The notes under the pieces: model-generated
Seen by the model: the letters and a program-made list of their open reading frames with translations, nothing else
The model's database searches: none
Told to the model about the DNA's origin: nothing
Assembly: GCA_964584755.1 (NCBI GenBank)
Contig: CAZPAV010000015.1
Location: forward strand, 1 to 55,849
DNA: 55,849 nt
Direction of reading: 5' to 3'
DNA from: CAZPAV01 sp964584755
GTDB lineage: Bacteria; Actinomycetota; Acidimicrobiia; Spongiisociales; UBA5794
Program-made: the position numbers and the translations under genes
Shown here: positions 1-7,298 of the stretch, one piece after another
How the letters are laid out: each line of letters starts with the position of its first letter
Position numbering within the stretch: the first letter of the stretch is position 1

Positions 1-27
1 CCTCCCACCAGATGCAGACGTGGCGGA

Positions 28-696
28 TCAGGCGGCCGCAGCATGGGTCGAGCCGAGACAGTAGGCGGGCGGCCCGGTGCCCGCCTCGCCCACCAGGACC
101 GCGCGCGCCGCCCCGCGGGGGACCCGCCCGGGCGGCTGCCCGCCCCGGGGAACGGTCGCCACGGGCCGGAGGCCGACGCGCTCGAGGTCGTCCAGCCCGG
201 AGACGACACCGAGCCGGGCCGCGAAGTGGGCGCCCGCGGCCGCCCGGAGCGCCTTCGGGCTCCAGGGATCCGCCGTCCCCGCGACGATCCCGACGTCGAA
301 CCCGAAGGCGACCGCACTGCGGATGAGCGTGCCGACGTTCCCCGGGTCTCCGAGCTCCCAGAGGACGAGGGTCGGGACGTTTCGGAGCGGCCGCCACGCC
401 GGTCGGACCGCGACGGCGACCGGTCCCCGCGGATGCTCGCTGCCCGCGATCGCTCCGAGGACCTGCGGCGTGACGGCGACGACCTCACACGACGCCGCGG
501 CGGCGAGTCGCCGCCCCGCGGCGTCGTCGGGGAGCACGAAGACGCGCACGAGCTCGGTCCCCGCCTCGACGGCGCCCCGCACGACGCCCGGGCCTTCGAG
601 GAGCACCCGTCCGGTCTGCTCGCGTTCCCGTCGTCGCCGGAGCCGCCTCGCCGCCAGGACGCGTGGATTCCGCGTCGAGGTGAGGAGGTCGGTCAC
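28..696 (-). CDS. SpoU/TrmH-family RNA 2'-O-ribose methyltransferase, C-terminus anomalous
   Basis: This is a 222-residue SAM-dependent SPOUT methyltransferase that should methylate a ribose in rRNA or tRNA. The N-terminal substrate-binding part (STRNPRV, LLEGPGVV) and SPOUT motif 1 (ELGDPGNVGTLIRSA, about residues 114-128) are clear. Motif 2 begins (VLVGEAGTG). Motif 3, normally IPM...ESLNVAVA, is missing: the frame instead runs about 15 unrelated residues to a stop. No frame in the last 60 bases restores it, so the gene is truncated, frameshifted or misassembled near the window edge. The start is GTG with a weak ribosome binding site. Its place after infC-rpmI-rplT is usual for this family, normally followed by pheS, which is not seen here. 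The exact target cannot be told. Confidence 0.8.
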   Translation of the reverse strand: MTDLLTSTRNPRVLAARRLRRRREREQTGRVLLEGPGVVRGAVEAGTELVRVFVLPDDAAGRRLAAAASCEVVAVTPQVLGAIAGSEHPRGPVAVAVRPAWRPLRNVPTLVLWELGDPGNVGTLIRSAVAFGFDVGIVAGTADPWSPKALRAAAGAHFAARLGVVSGLDDLERVGLRPVATVPRGGQPPGRVPRGAARAVLVGEAGTGPPAYCLGSTHAAAA

Positions 697-754
697 GGCG
701 TGCCGGCGTCCGTCCGCGGGCGACGCGCCGTCTCGAGCCGAGCCTCGCGCCCGC

Positions 755-1108
755 TCACCCGGCGGCGTTCGCCACCTCGACGAGCGCCTTGAACGCCCCC
801 GGATCGTTGACCGCCATCTCGGCGAGCATCTTTCGGTCGACCTCGACCTCGGCCGCCCGGAGGCCTGCCATGAGGCGGGAGTACGTCGTGCCGTTGGCGC
901 GAGCCGCGGCGTTGATGCGCATGATCCAGAGGCGCCGGAACTGGCCCTTGCGGGCGCGCCGGTCCCGGTACGCGTACTGCATCGAGTTCATCACCTGCTC
1001 CCGCGCGGTGCGGTAGCGGCGGCTCCGGGCCCCCGTGTAGCCGGAGGCCCGTTCCATGACCTTCCGGCGCTTCTTCCTGGCGTTGACCGATCGCTTCACT
1101 CGAGCCAT
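755..1108 (-). CDS. rplT: 50S ribosomal protein L20
   Basis: L20 binds 23S rRNA early in large-subunit assembly. The product has 117 residues, the usual length. The N-terminus (MARVKRSVNARKKRRK) is the extended basic arm that threads into rRNA, and the core matches the family (GARSRRYRTAREQV, RRLWIMRINAAAR). The start is an ATG preceded by AGGAGG four bases upstream. It follows rpmI by only 8 bases, so the two are co-transcribed with infC. In several bacteria L20 represses this operon by binding the infC leader; a structured leader is present here, but repression is inference. Confidence 0.98.
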   Translation of the reverse strand: MARVKRSVNARKKRRKVMERASGYTGARSRRYRTAREQVMNSMQYAYRDRRARKGQFRRLWIMRINAAARANGTTYSRLMAGLRAAEVEVDRKMLAEMAVNDPGAFKALVEVANAAG

Positions 1109-1116
1109 GGCGCCTC

Positions 1117-1311
1117 CTAGCGTCCCAGCATCCGCTTGACACGCTTGGCGTCGCCGCCGCCGAGCACTCCCGTGCCCTCGACCCGTCGCCAGCGCGCGGC
1201 GCTCTTCTTGTACCGGTTGTGGCCCCGCCAGGCGCGGCGATGCCGGATCTTCCCCGATCCGCTCGCTCGGAACCGCTTGGCGGCTCCCTTGTGGGTCTTC
1301 ATCTTCGGCAC
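1117..1311 (-). CDS. rpmI: 50S ribosomal protein L35
   Basis: L35 is a small basic protein of the large ribosomal subunit. The product has 64 residues, a normal length, and shows the family signature (MPKMKTHKGAAKRF near the N-terminus, then GKIRHRRAW and a basic C-terminus ending KRVKRMLGR). The start is GTG; the AGGAG serving it overlaps the infC stop codon (TAGGAG), so translation is probably coupled to infC. It sits between infC and rplT, the near-universal order of this translation operon. Confidence 0.97.
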   Translation of the reverse strand: MPKMKTHKGAAKRFRASGSGKIRHRRAWRGHNRYKKSAARWRRVEGTGVLGGGDAKRVKRMLGR

Positions 1312-1323
1312 GCTGTCACGCTC

Positions 1324-1911
1324 CTACTCGGACACGGTCCCCGGTTCCGCCTCCGCCGCCGGCTCACCGGCCGGGGCGGGTCTCTCCGCCTCGGGCCGCT
1401 GCGCCCGTTTCACGGGGGCGAGGACCATGGTCATCTGTCGGCCATCGAGCCGTGGCGGGGTCTCGACGACGCCCTCCTCCGCCACGCTCTCGACGAGTCG
1501 TCGCAGGATCTCGTGCCCGATCTCGGGGTGGGTGACCTCGCGGCCTCGGAACCGCATGGTGACCTTGACCTTGTCGCCCTCGCGGAGGAACTTCTCCACG
1601 CGCTTCTGCTTGACCGCGAAGTCCCCCGCCCCGATCTTGGGGCGGAACTGGACCTCCTTGATGGTGGTCCGGGACTGCTTCTTCCGAGCCTCCCGCGCCT
1701 TCACGGACTGCTCGTACTTGTACTTGCCGTAGTCCATCATCCGGACGACGGGTGGTCGGGCGTCGGGGGCGACCTCTACGAGGTCGAGACCGAGCTGCTC
1801 GGCGAGCCAGCGGGCCTCCTCGATCGACTTGATGCCGATCTGGCCGCCTTCGGGATCGACGAGCCGCACCTCGGGGACGCGAATCCTGTCGTTGACCCTC
1901 GGTTCTCTGAT
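1324..1911 (-). CDS. infC: Translation initiation factor IF-3, AUC start codon
   Basis: IF-3 binds the 30S subunit, prevents premature 50S joining and discriminates against non-canonical start codons and tRNAs. The product has 195 residues. The N-domain begins REPRVNDRI, the linker is Lys/Arg-rich (YKYEQSVKAREARKKQ), and the C-domain contains VQFRPKIGAGDF and KVKVTMRFRGRE; an Ala/Glu/Pro tail follows. I place the start at ATC (1911-1909), six bases after a perfect AGGAGGT. The frame is open further upstream, but that part does not look like IF-3. A rare AUU/AUC start is typical of infC and lets IF-3 repress its own translation. The rpmI and rplT genes follow in the same operon. Confidence 0.95.
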   Translation of the reverse strand: MREPRVNDRIRVPEVRLVDPEGGQIGIKSIEEARWLAEQLGLDLVEVAPDARPPVVRMMDYGKYKYEQSVKAREARKKQSRTTIKEVQFRPKIGAGDFAVKQKRVEKFLREGDKVKVTMRFRGREVTHPEIGHEILRRLVESVAEEGVVETPPRLDGRQMTMVLAPVKRAQRPEAERPAPAGEPAAEAEPGTVSE

Positions 1912-1924
1912 CGGGGGACCTCCT
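1909..1924 (-). promoter_or_regulatory. infC ribosome binding site with AUC start
   Basis: AGGAGGT at 1924-1918 is followed after six bases by ATC and then codons for REPRVNDRI, the conserved IF-3 N-terminus. No ATG or GTG fits that point. This strong Shine-Dalgarno decides the start. A non-AUG infC start is the basis of IF-3 autoregulation in well-studied bacteria. Confidence 0.85.
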
Positions 1925-1989
1925 GTTCGGTGTCCATCGCGGGGAGGCGCCGCCCGATGCGCACCGGCGGCATGCGTCCGGTGCTGCCT

Positions 1990-2030
1990 GGGTCGCTCGA
2001 CCCGGTCGCACCTACGAGACGGTGGCCGGG
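1990..2030 (-). promoter_or_regulatory. Structured infC-rpmI-rplT leader (two hairpins)
   Basis: The leader between the candidate promoter and infC can form two adjacent hairpins. One is CCCGG-n-CACC closing on GGTG-n-CCGGG over 2030-2001. The other is GGGTC-GAGC-GACCC over 2003-1990. The base pairing is seen directly. Ribosomal-protein leaders bound by L20 occur upstream of infC in other phyla, but I cannot match this to a known L20-leader consensus, so its role is inferred. Confidence 0.45.
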
Positions 2031-2070
2031 TGGGAAGCAGGCGCCTCCGCTTGCGTCGTTCGTCGCCGGC

Positions 2071-2100
2071 AGGATACCCGCCGTCGTGGGGTAGACACAA
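2071..2100 (-). promoter_or_regulatory. Candidate housekeeping promoter for infC-rpmI-rplT
   Basis: TTGTGT (2100-2095) and TATCCT (2076-2071) are separated by 18 bases, a reasonable match to a SigA-type -35/-10 pair. It lies just downstream of the ribH stop, in the largest gap of the window. It would give a leader of about 150 bases containing the hairpins described above. Confidence 0.55.
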
Positions 2101-2124
2101 GGCGGGGCCGCGGCGGGCGGTCCC

Positions 2125-2598
2125 TCAGGGGCGCCCCTCGAGCGAGCGGAGGACGGAGACGGTGCGCACCACGGCCGCGGCCGCCTCGGCACCCTTGTTG
2201 TCTCCCCCCGGGGCGCTACGGGCGAAGGCGTGCTCGGCCCGTCGCACCGTGAGGACCCCGAAGCCGACGGGCACCCCGGTGCGCACGGCCACCTCCTGGA
2301 GACCTCGCGACGTCTCGCGGGCGATGTGCTCGTAGTGGTCGGTCTCCCCCGCCACGACCGCCCCCAGGGCCACGACGCCGTCGAAGCCCCGTCGGGCGAG
2401 GGCGTCCGCCACGACGGGGAGCTCGAACGCGCCGGGGACGTCGACGACGAGGACGTCCTCGGCGCCGGCCCGCTCGAGGACCCGGCGCGCCCCGGCGAGA
2501 AGCCCGTCCGTCACCGGACGGTTGAAGACGGCCCGTACGATGGCGAGGCGCATGCCCCGGGCGTCGAGCGCCGCGTCGGAGTCGGCGATGCCGCTCAT
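2125..2598 (-). CDS. ribH: 6,7-dimethyl-8-ribityllumazine synthase
   Basis: This enzyme condenses 5-amino-6-ribitylamino-uracil with 3,4-dihydroxybutanone 4-phosphate to lumazine, the penultimate step to riboflavin, in the cytosol as an icosahedral or pentameric assembly. The product has 157 residues, a typical length. Family motifs are visible: FNRPVTDGLL (Phe/Trp pocket), VPGAFELP, GAVVAGETDHYEHIA and PVGFGVLTV. The start is the ATG at 2598, which overlaps the ribBA stop as ATGA, so translation is coupled. It is the last gene of the FMN-riboswitch-controlled rib operon. Confidence 0.97.
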   Translation of the reverse strand: MSGIADSDAALDARGMRLAIVRAVFNRPVTDGLLAGARRVLERAGAEDVLVVDVPGAFELPVVADALARRGFDGVVALGAVVAGETDHYEHIARETSRGLQEVAVRTGVPVGFGVLTVRRAEHAFARSAPGGDNKGAEAAAAVVRTVSVLRSLEGRP

Positions 2599-3809
2599 CG
2601 TGGGCCCTCGCGGTCGTCGATGTGGCCGAGCTTCGCCGCCTTCGTCCGGAGATAGAACGCGTTGTCGGGGTTGTCCTCGACCCACAGCGCCTCGCGTCCG
2701 GCCACCTCGACCCCGAACCGCTCGAGCTGCCGGATCTTGTCGGGGTTGTTCGTGAGGAGACGCACGCTCGACACCTTGAGGTCGGAGAGGATCTGCGCGT
2801 CGACGCCGTAGTGTCGAGCATCGGCGGCGAGTCCCAGGGCCTCGTTCGCCTCCACGGTGTCGAGCCCTTGCTCCTGGAGATCGTACGCGGCGAGCTTGGC
2901 GACGAGGCCGATCCCCCGCCCCTCGTGCTCGGGGTTGTAGACGACGACTCCCTCGCCCTCGACCGCGATCCGGCGCAGCGCGGCCCGCAGTTGCTCTCCA
3001 CAGTCGCAGCGGCGACTCCCGAAGACGTCCCCGGTCAGGCAGGCGGAGTGGACCCGGGTGAGCACCTCCTCCCGTCCCGACACCTCGCCCATGACGAGGG
3101 CCACGTGCTCGGTTCCTCCCGGCGCCGCCCGGTACCCGTAGATCCGGAACTCACCGAACTCGGTCGGGAGCCGCGACGCGGCCACCCGTTCGACGAGGGC
3201 CTCGCTCCGCCACCGGTACGACACGAGCTCCGCGATGTTGATGATGGGGATGCGATGCTGTTCGGCGAAGGCGACGAGGGTCGCGCCCCGGGCCATCGTC
3301 CCGTCGTCGTTGACCACCTCGGAGAGGACCCCACCGGGGTACAACCCGGCGAGTCGGGCGAGGTCGACCGCCGCCTCGGTGTGTCCGGGTCGGACGAGCA
3401 CGCCGCCCGGCTGGTACCGCAGCGGGAAGATGTGACCCGGTCGGTGGAAGTCCCCGGCCACCGTGCTCGGGTCGGCGACCGCCCGGGCGGTCGCCGCCCG
3501 ATCGGCGGCCGAGATGCCGGTCGTCGTCCCCTTCGCGTAGTCGATGGAGACGGTGAATGCGGTCTTGTGGGAGTCGGTGTTCTCCGCCACCATGAGCGGG
3601 AGCTCGAGCTCGTCGAGGCGCTCTCCGACGACCGGGAGACAGATCAACCCGCTCGTGTACCGCACCATGAAGGCGAGCTTCTCCGGTGTGGCCTTCTCGG
3701 CGGCGAGGATGAGGTCGCCCTCGTTCTCCCGCTCCTCGTCGTCGACGACGAGGACGAAGTCCCCTCGTCCGATCGCCGCCACCGCCTCCTCGACCGACGA
3801 GAAGCTCAT
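2595..3809 (-). CDS. ribBA: Bifunctional DHBP synthase / GTP cyclohydrolase II
   Basis: The N-terminal half makes 3,4-dihydroxy-2-butanone 4-phosphate from ribulose 5-phosphate. The C-terminal half opens GTP to the first pyrimidine intermediate. Together they supply both branches of riboflavin synthesis. The product has 404 residues. The RibB half shows DDEERENEGDLI (about residues 25-36) and RPGHTEAAVDL. The RibA half shows the zinc ligands in CLTGDVFGSRRCDCGEQL and the HEGRGIGL motif. The start ATG at 3809 overlaps the ribE stop (ATGA). Rpe, encoded just upstream, acts on the RibB substrate ribulose 5-phosphate. Confidence 0.97.
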   Translation of the reverse strand: MSFSSVEEAVAAIGRGDFVLVVDDEERENEGDLILAAEKATPEKLAFMVRYTSGLICLPVVGERLDELELPLMVAENTDSHKTAFTVSIDYAKGTTTGISAADRAATARAVADPSTVAGDFHRPGHIFPLRYQPGGVLVRPGHTEAAVDLARLAGLYPGGVLSEVVNDDGTMARGATLVAFAEQHRIPIINIAELVSYRWRSEALVERVAASRLPTEFGEFRIYGYRAAPGGTEHVALVMGEVSGREEVLTRVHSACLTGDVFGSRRCDCGEQLRAALRRIAVEGEGVVVYNPEHEGRGIGLVAKLAAYDLQEQGLDTVEANEALGLAADARHYGVDAQILSDLKVSSVRLLTNNPDKIRQLERFGVEVAGREALWVEDNPDNAFYLRTKAAKLGHIDDREGPR

Positions 3810-4417
3810 GTCCGTGCCTCCATCCACCGTTCCACGTACTTCGCGATCACATCCACCTCCAGGTTCACCCGATCACCCACCCGCTTCGTCCCCAACACCG
3901 TCGTGGTGAGGGTGTGGGGGATGAGGGCGACCTCGAACCAGGAGCCCTCCGCGCCGTCCGCGGCCGAGACGGCGGTCACCGTGAGGCTCACCCCGTTCAC
4001 CGCGATCGATCCCTTCTCGACGACGTACCGCGCCAGCCCTGCCGGCACGTCGATGCGCATCCGGACGCCGGCACCCTCGCTGCGCACCGCGGCGACCGTG
4101 CCGATCCCGTCGACGTGACCCTGGACGATGTGTCCGTCGAGCCGCCCCTCGGCCGGCACCGGTCGCTCGAGGTCCACCACCGCGCCCACCTGCAACTCGC
4201 CGAGGGTCGTTCGCCCCAGCGTCTCGGGAACCGCCTGCACGCTGAAGCGATCCCCGGCGATCGCGACGGCGGTGAGACACACGCCGTCGACGGCGACGCT
4301 GGCGCCCACCTCGAGGGTGGCGCTCGTCGCCGGCGCGCTCACCACGAGGAGGCGACTCTCCCCTTCCGGTATCACCGCCGCGATGCGTCCCATCTCGGTG
4401 ACGATTCCGGTGAACAT
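3806..4417 (-). CDS. ribE: Riboflavin synthase, alpha subunit
   Basis: This enzyme dismutates two lumazine molecules to riboflavin. The product has 203 residues and carries the expected two lumazine-binding barrels, the first starting MFTGIVTEMG and the second around MFTG-equivalent HIVQGHVDGIGTV (residues about 98-110). I start it at the ATG at 4417 because MFTGIV is the invariant N-terminus; the open frame extends upstream only through the ribD overlap. The start shares a base with the ribD stop (TGATG) and the stop overlaps ribBA, so it lies inside a tightly coupled operon. Confidence 0.96.
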   Translation of the reverse strand: MFTGIVTEMGRIAAVIPEGESRLLVVSAPATSATLEVGASVAVDGVCLTAVAIAGDRFSVQAVPETLGRTTLGELQVGAVVDLERPVPAEGRLDGHIVQGHVDGIGTVAAVRSEGAGVRMRIDVPAGLARYVVEKGSIAVNGVSLTVTAVSAADGAEGSWFEVALIPHTLTTTVLGTKRVGDRVNLEVDVIAKYVERWMEART

Positions 4418-5508
4418 CACGAGACCTCCATGGCGACGTCGATGCGCAGGTCGTCGCCGAGCCGCGTGACCGCATCGATCCGCACCGGACGGGCGGCGGC
4501 GATGGTGGGGAACCGGCCCTCGAGCACGGGAAGGCCCGTTCCGAGGCCGAGCCGCGCGCCCAGGTAGAGGACCAGTCGGTCCACGACGCCGGCGTGCAGC
4601 CACGCCGCGGCCAGGGTGGGGCCTCCCTCGAGCAACACGTCCAGGAACCCCCTGCTCGCCAGGTCCTCGAGCACCGTGGCGGGGTCGGGAACGCCGTTGC
4701 CGGCGACCACGACGAGCTCAGTGCCCGCCGGGACCTCGCCCTCCTTCGCGCGGTAGACGAGCGGGTGTCGAGCGTACAGGGCCCGGCCGGCGGGGAGGTC
4801 TCCCCCGCCGGCGACGACGACGGGACGGGGTTGGGGGCCCTCGTACCCCTCGAGCCGCACGTCGAGGCGCGGGTCGTCGGCACGCAGGGTTCCGGCCCCG
4901 ACGAGCACCGCGTCGACCGCGGCGCGCAGGAGGTGGGCGTCGCGGCGCGCCGCGGTGCCGGTGATCCAGCGGGAGGTCCCGTCCGCCGCGGCCGCCTGTC
5001 CGTCGAGGGTGGCAGCCAGCTTGAGGGTGACCCGGGAGCGTCCGTGGCGCCGCTGGTGGAAGTAGCCGGGATCGTTCGCCTCGACGACGTCGGCGAGCAC
5101 CCCGTCGTGGACCTCGATCCCGGCGGCACGCAGCCGTGCCACGCCACGGCCTCGCACCCGGGGATCGGGATCCGGTGCCCCCACCACGACACGGGCGATC
5201 CCGGCGGCGACGATGGCCGTCGTGCACGGCGGGGTGCGTCCGTGGTGGTCGCAGGGCTCGAGCGTGACGACGAGGGTCCCGCCGCGGGCCGCAGCTCCGG
5301 CGTCGGCGAGCGCGAGGACCTCGGCGTGGGGGAGACCGGCGGCCTCGTGAGCCCGCGCCGCGACGATCCTGCCTTCGGGGGATACGACCACGGCGCCGAC
5401 CCTGGGGTTCGGATGCGGGCGGGTCCCGGCGGTCTCCGCCAGGGCCAGTCGCATCAGTTCCTCGGCACGGCGCACGTCGACCGGTTTGTCGTCGGCGCGT
5501 CGCGGCAC
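4417..5508 (-). CDS. ribD: Bifunctional riboflavin deaminase/reductase
   Basis: RibD deaminates and then reduces the pyrimidine intermediate of riboflavin synthesis. The product has 363 residues. The N-terminal deaminase has the zinc motifs HAEV (PHAEVLALADAG) and LEPCDHHGRTPPC. The C-terminal reductase (from about residue 155) contains TLKLAATLDG and LLEGGPTLAAAWL. The start is GTG at 5508; its AAGGAGG lies in the 3' strand of riboswitch stem P1. It is the first gene of ribD-ribE-ribBA-ribH, directly behind the FMN aptamer. Confidence 0.97.
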   Translation of the reverse strand: MPRRADDKPVDVRRAEELMRLALAETAGTRPHPNPRVGAVVVSPEGRIVAARAHEAAGLPHAEVLALADAGAAARGGTLVVTLEPCDHHGRTPPCTTAIVAAGIARVVVGAPDPDPRVRGRGVARLRAAGIEVHDGVLADVVEANDPGYFHQRRHGRSRVTLKLAATLDGQAAAADGTSRWITGTAARRDAHLLRAAVDAVLVGAGTLRADDPRLDVRLEGYEGPQPRPVVVAGGGDLPAGRALYARHPLVYRAKEGEVPAGTELVVVAGNGVPDPATVLEDLASRGFLDVLLEGGPTLAAAWLHAGVVDRLVLYLGARLGLGTGLPVLEGRFPTIAAARPVRIDAVTRLGDDLRIDVAMEVS

Positions 5509-5512
5509 ACCG

Positions 5513-5630
5513 CCCTCCTTCTCCCATCCGGACTCTCACCGTCGGTCCCGGAGTTCCACCGGGTCGGGCCCTCGCGGGCTTCGCGGACTGTCACCGCCGG
5601 TCGGGGATTTCACCCTGCCCTGAAGGGGGC
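5513..5630 (-). promoter_or_regulatory. FMN riboswitch (RFN element)
   Basis: The sense strand contains the conserved FMN-aptamer blocks in order: CAGGGTGAAATCCCC, GACCGGCGGTGACAGTCCGCGA, a variable stem, ACTCCGGGACCGACGGTGAGAGTCCGGATGGGAGAAGG. The closing stem P1 pairs CCCTTC (near 5628-5623) with GAAGGAGG. The same 3' strand contains the ribD ribosome binding site, four bases before the GTG. FMN binding should therefore occlude ribosome entry, i.e. translational control, rather than need a separate terminator. Confidence 0.95.
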
Positions 5631-5643
5631 TTCTCTGGAGCAC

Positions 5644-5649
5644 AGGATA
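5644..5649 (-). promoter_or_regulatory. Candidate -10 box of the rib operon
   Basis: TATCCT lies about 14 bases upstream of the first base of riboswitch stem P1, so transcription would begin just before the aptamer. The same hexamer is the -10 of the infC promoter. The -35 is weak (a TGAC block 18-19 bases upstream). Confidence 0.4.
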
Positions 5650-5670
5650 GCGGGCCGCGACGGCCTCGCG

Positions 5671-6606
5671 TCACGTGCGACGATCGATCTGGAAGTTCGA
5701 GCCGGGGACCCGCTTCGCGTACTCCTTCATCTCGGAGGCGATCGCCGAGGCCTCCCACTCGGAGGAGAGCGTGCGATGGCGGTTCGTGGCGACTCCCATC
5801 GAGATCGAGGCGATCGGGAACGCGTGTCGCTCGCCACGTCGGTCCGTCACCTCGATGTAGCCTTGCAGGGCGTCCTTGGTGTCGTAGAAGTCGAGGATCC
5901 CGTCGTCGTACCGTGCGATCGCCATCCGGCAGAACTCCTCGACGTACTCGGGGTCGATGATCGCGACGAAGTCGTCGCCGCCGACGTGTCCCACGAACGC
6001 GGCCGGGTCTCCGCACTCGGCGGCGGCCTGGAGGAGCGCCTGGGCGGTGAACTTGATGACCTGGTCGCCCCGCATGAAGCCGTAGTGGTCGTTGAACGCC
6101 TTGAAGTTGTCGAGGTCGGCATGGACGACGGCGATCGGCGCGCCCGACCGGACCCGCTCCTCGAGCTCGGCGGAGATGCGGAAGTTCCCGGGAAGTCCGG
6201 TCAGCGGCGACAGGTCCCGCATCTGCTGGGCCCGCCGCAGGACCGTGCGGAGTCGCGCCACGAGCTCCTCGAGGTCGAACGGCTTCGTGATGTAGTCGTC
6301 CGCCCCGAGGTCGAGCCCCCGCACCCGATCCTCCGCCAGCACCCGGGCGGTGAGGAGGATGACCGGGACGTTCGCCGTCCCCCGGTGATTTCGGAGCTTC
6401 CGAAGCACCGTGAGCCCGTCCATCTCCGGCATCATCACGTCGAGGAGGACGATGTCGGGGGGGCGCTCCCGCGCCAGTTCGAGCGCGGCGCGTCCCGTCT
6501 CCGCGGTCGAGGTCTCGAAGCCCTCGAGTCGGAGATTGGTCGCGATGAACTGGAGGATGTCGGGGTCGTCGTCGACCACGAGGACGTGTTCGCGGCGTTC
6601 AGGCAT
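5671..6606 (-). CDS. Response regulator with a GGDEF-type domain (GGDDF variant)
   Basis: This 311-residue cytosolic protein has a receiver domain (residues about 6-122: acidic DDD at 12-14, phosphoacceptor Asp56 in LLDVMMPEMDG, ITKPF switch lysine) and a C-terminal GGDEF-like domain (about 130-305). The latter keeps HADLDNFKAFNDHYG...GDQV (substrate/metal region) but its signature is GGDDF (209-213), not GG(D/E)EF. No RxxD inhibitory site stands before it. It could be a phosphorylation-controlled diguanylate cyclase, a weak one, or a GTP sensor. The start overlaps the rpe stop by 8 bases. No cognate kinase is in the window. Confidence 0.85.
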   Translation of the reverse strand: MPERREHVLVVDDDPDILQFIATNLRLEGFETSTAETGRAALELARERPPDIVLLDVMMPEMDGLTVLRKLRNHRGTANVPVILLTARVLAEDRVRGLDLGADDYITKPFDLEELVARLRTVLRRAQQMRDLSPLTGLPGNFRISAELEERVRSGAPIAVVHADLDNFKAFNDHYGFMRGDQVIKFTAQALLQAAAECGDPAAFVGHVGGDDFVAIIDPEYVEEFCRMAIARYDDGILDFYDTKDALQGYIEVTDRRGERHAFPIASISMGVATNRHRTLSSEWEASAIASEMKEYAKRVPGSNFQIDRRT

Positions 6607-7267
6607 CGGTACGGGTCACCCTTCGTAGCTCGGCGACGGCGGCCACCGGATCGGGGGCCCCGAAGACCGCCGTGCCCGCCACGAAGACGTTCGCTCCGGC
6701 GGCTCGCGCCCGCCGCGCCGTGTCGGGTCCGATCCCTCCGTCGATCTCGATATCGGTCGGGAGACCCGCGGAGTCAATCGACTTTCTCAGGCGCTCCACC
6801 TTGCCGAGCACGTCGCCGATGAAGGCCTGGCCTCCGAAGCCGGGGTTGACCGACATGACGAGGACGAGGTCGCACAGCTCGAGGAACGGCTCCACGGCAC
6901 CGACCGGCGTCGGGGGGTTGACGACGAGGCCGAACCCGAGACCGAGATCGCGGGCCTGGCGTGCGACGTGTCGCGGATCCGGGAAGACCTCCATGTGCAC
7001 CGTCACGAGATCCGCCCCCGCCGCCCGGAAGCGGTCGAGGTAGGCGTCGGGGTTCGTCGTCATGAGATGACAGTCGAGGGGGAGGTCGGTCGTCCGGTCG
7101 ATCGCCTCGAGCACGGGGATCCCGAGGGAGAGGTTGGGAACGAAGTGGCCGTCCATGATGTCGACGTGGAGCAGGTCCACGTGACGCTCGATCCGGGCGA
7201 TCTCCTCGCCGAGGCGGGAGAAGTCGGCGGCGAGCACCGACGGGGCGATCTTCACACGGGTCTCCAT
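6599..7267 (-). CDS. rpe: Ribulose-phosphate 3-epimerase
   Basis: This enzyme interconverts ribulose 5-phosphate and xylulose 5-phosphate in the pentose phosphate pathway. The product has 222 residues and a TIM-barrel pattern with family motifs: KIAPSVLAADF, the metal-binding HVDIMDGHFVPN, DCHLMT, MSVNPGFGGQ and EIDGGIGPDT with the catalytic second Asp. The start is ATG. Its substrate also feeds RibB, so its position before the rib genes is metabolically sensible, although the FMN riboswitch lies between them. Confidence 0.97.
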   Translation of the reverse strand: METRVKIAPSVLAADFSRLGEEIARIERHVDLLHVDIMDGHFVPNLSLGIPVLEAIDRTTDLPLDCHLMTTNPDAYLDRFRAAGADLVTVHMEVFPDPRHVARQARDLGLGFGLVVNPPTPVGAVEPFLELCDLVLVMSVNPGFGGQAFIGDVLGKVERLRKSIDSAGLPTDIEIDGGIGPDTARRARAAGANVFVAGTAVFGAPDPVAAVAELRRVTRTDA

Positions 7268-7298
7268 GCCTGGGGAGTGTATCCGGCTCCCCTCTCCC

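Noticed and set aside
2..64. Short plus-strand frame with a plausible C-terminus at the left edge
   Set aside because: Only 20 codons are visible, so it cannot be identified. Mentioned with the truncated methyltransferase but not called a gene.
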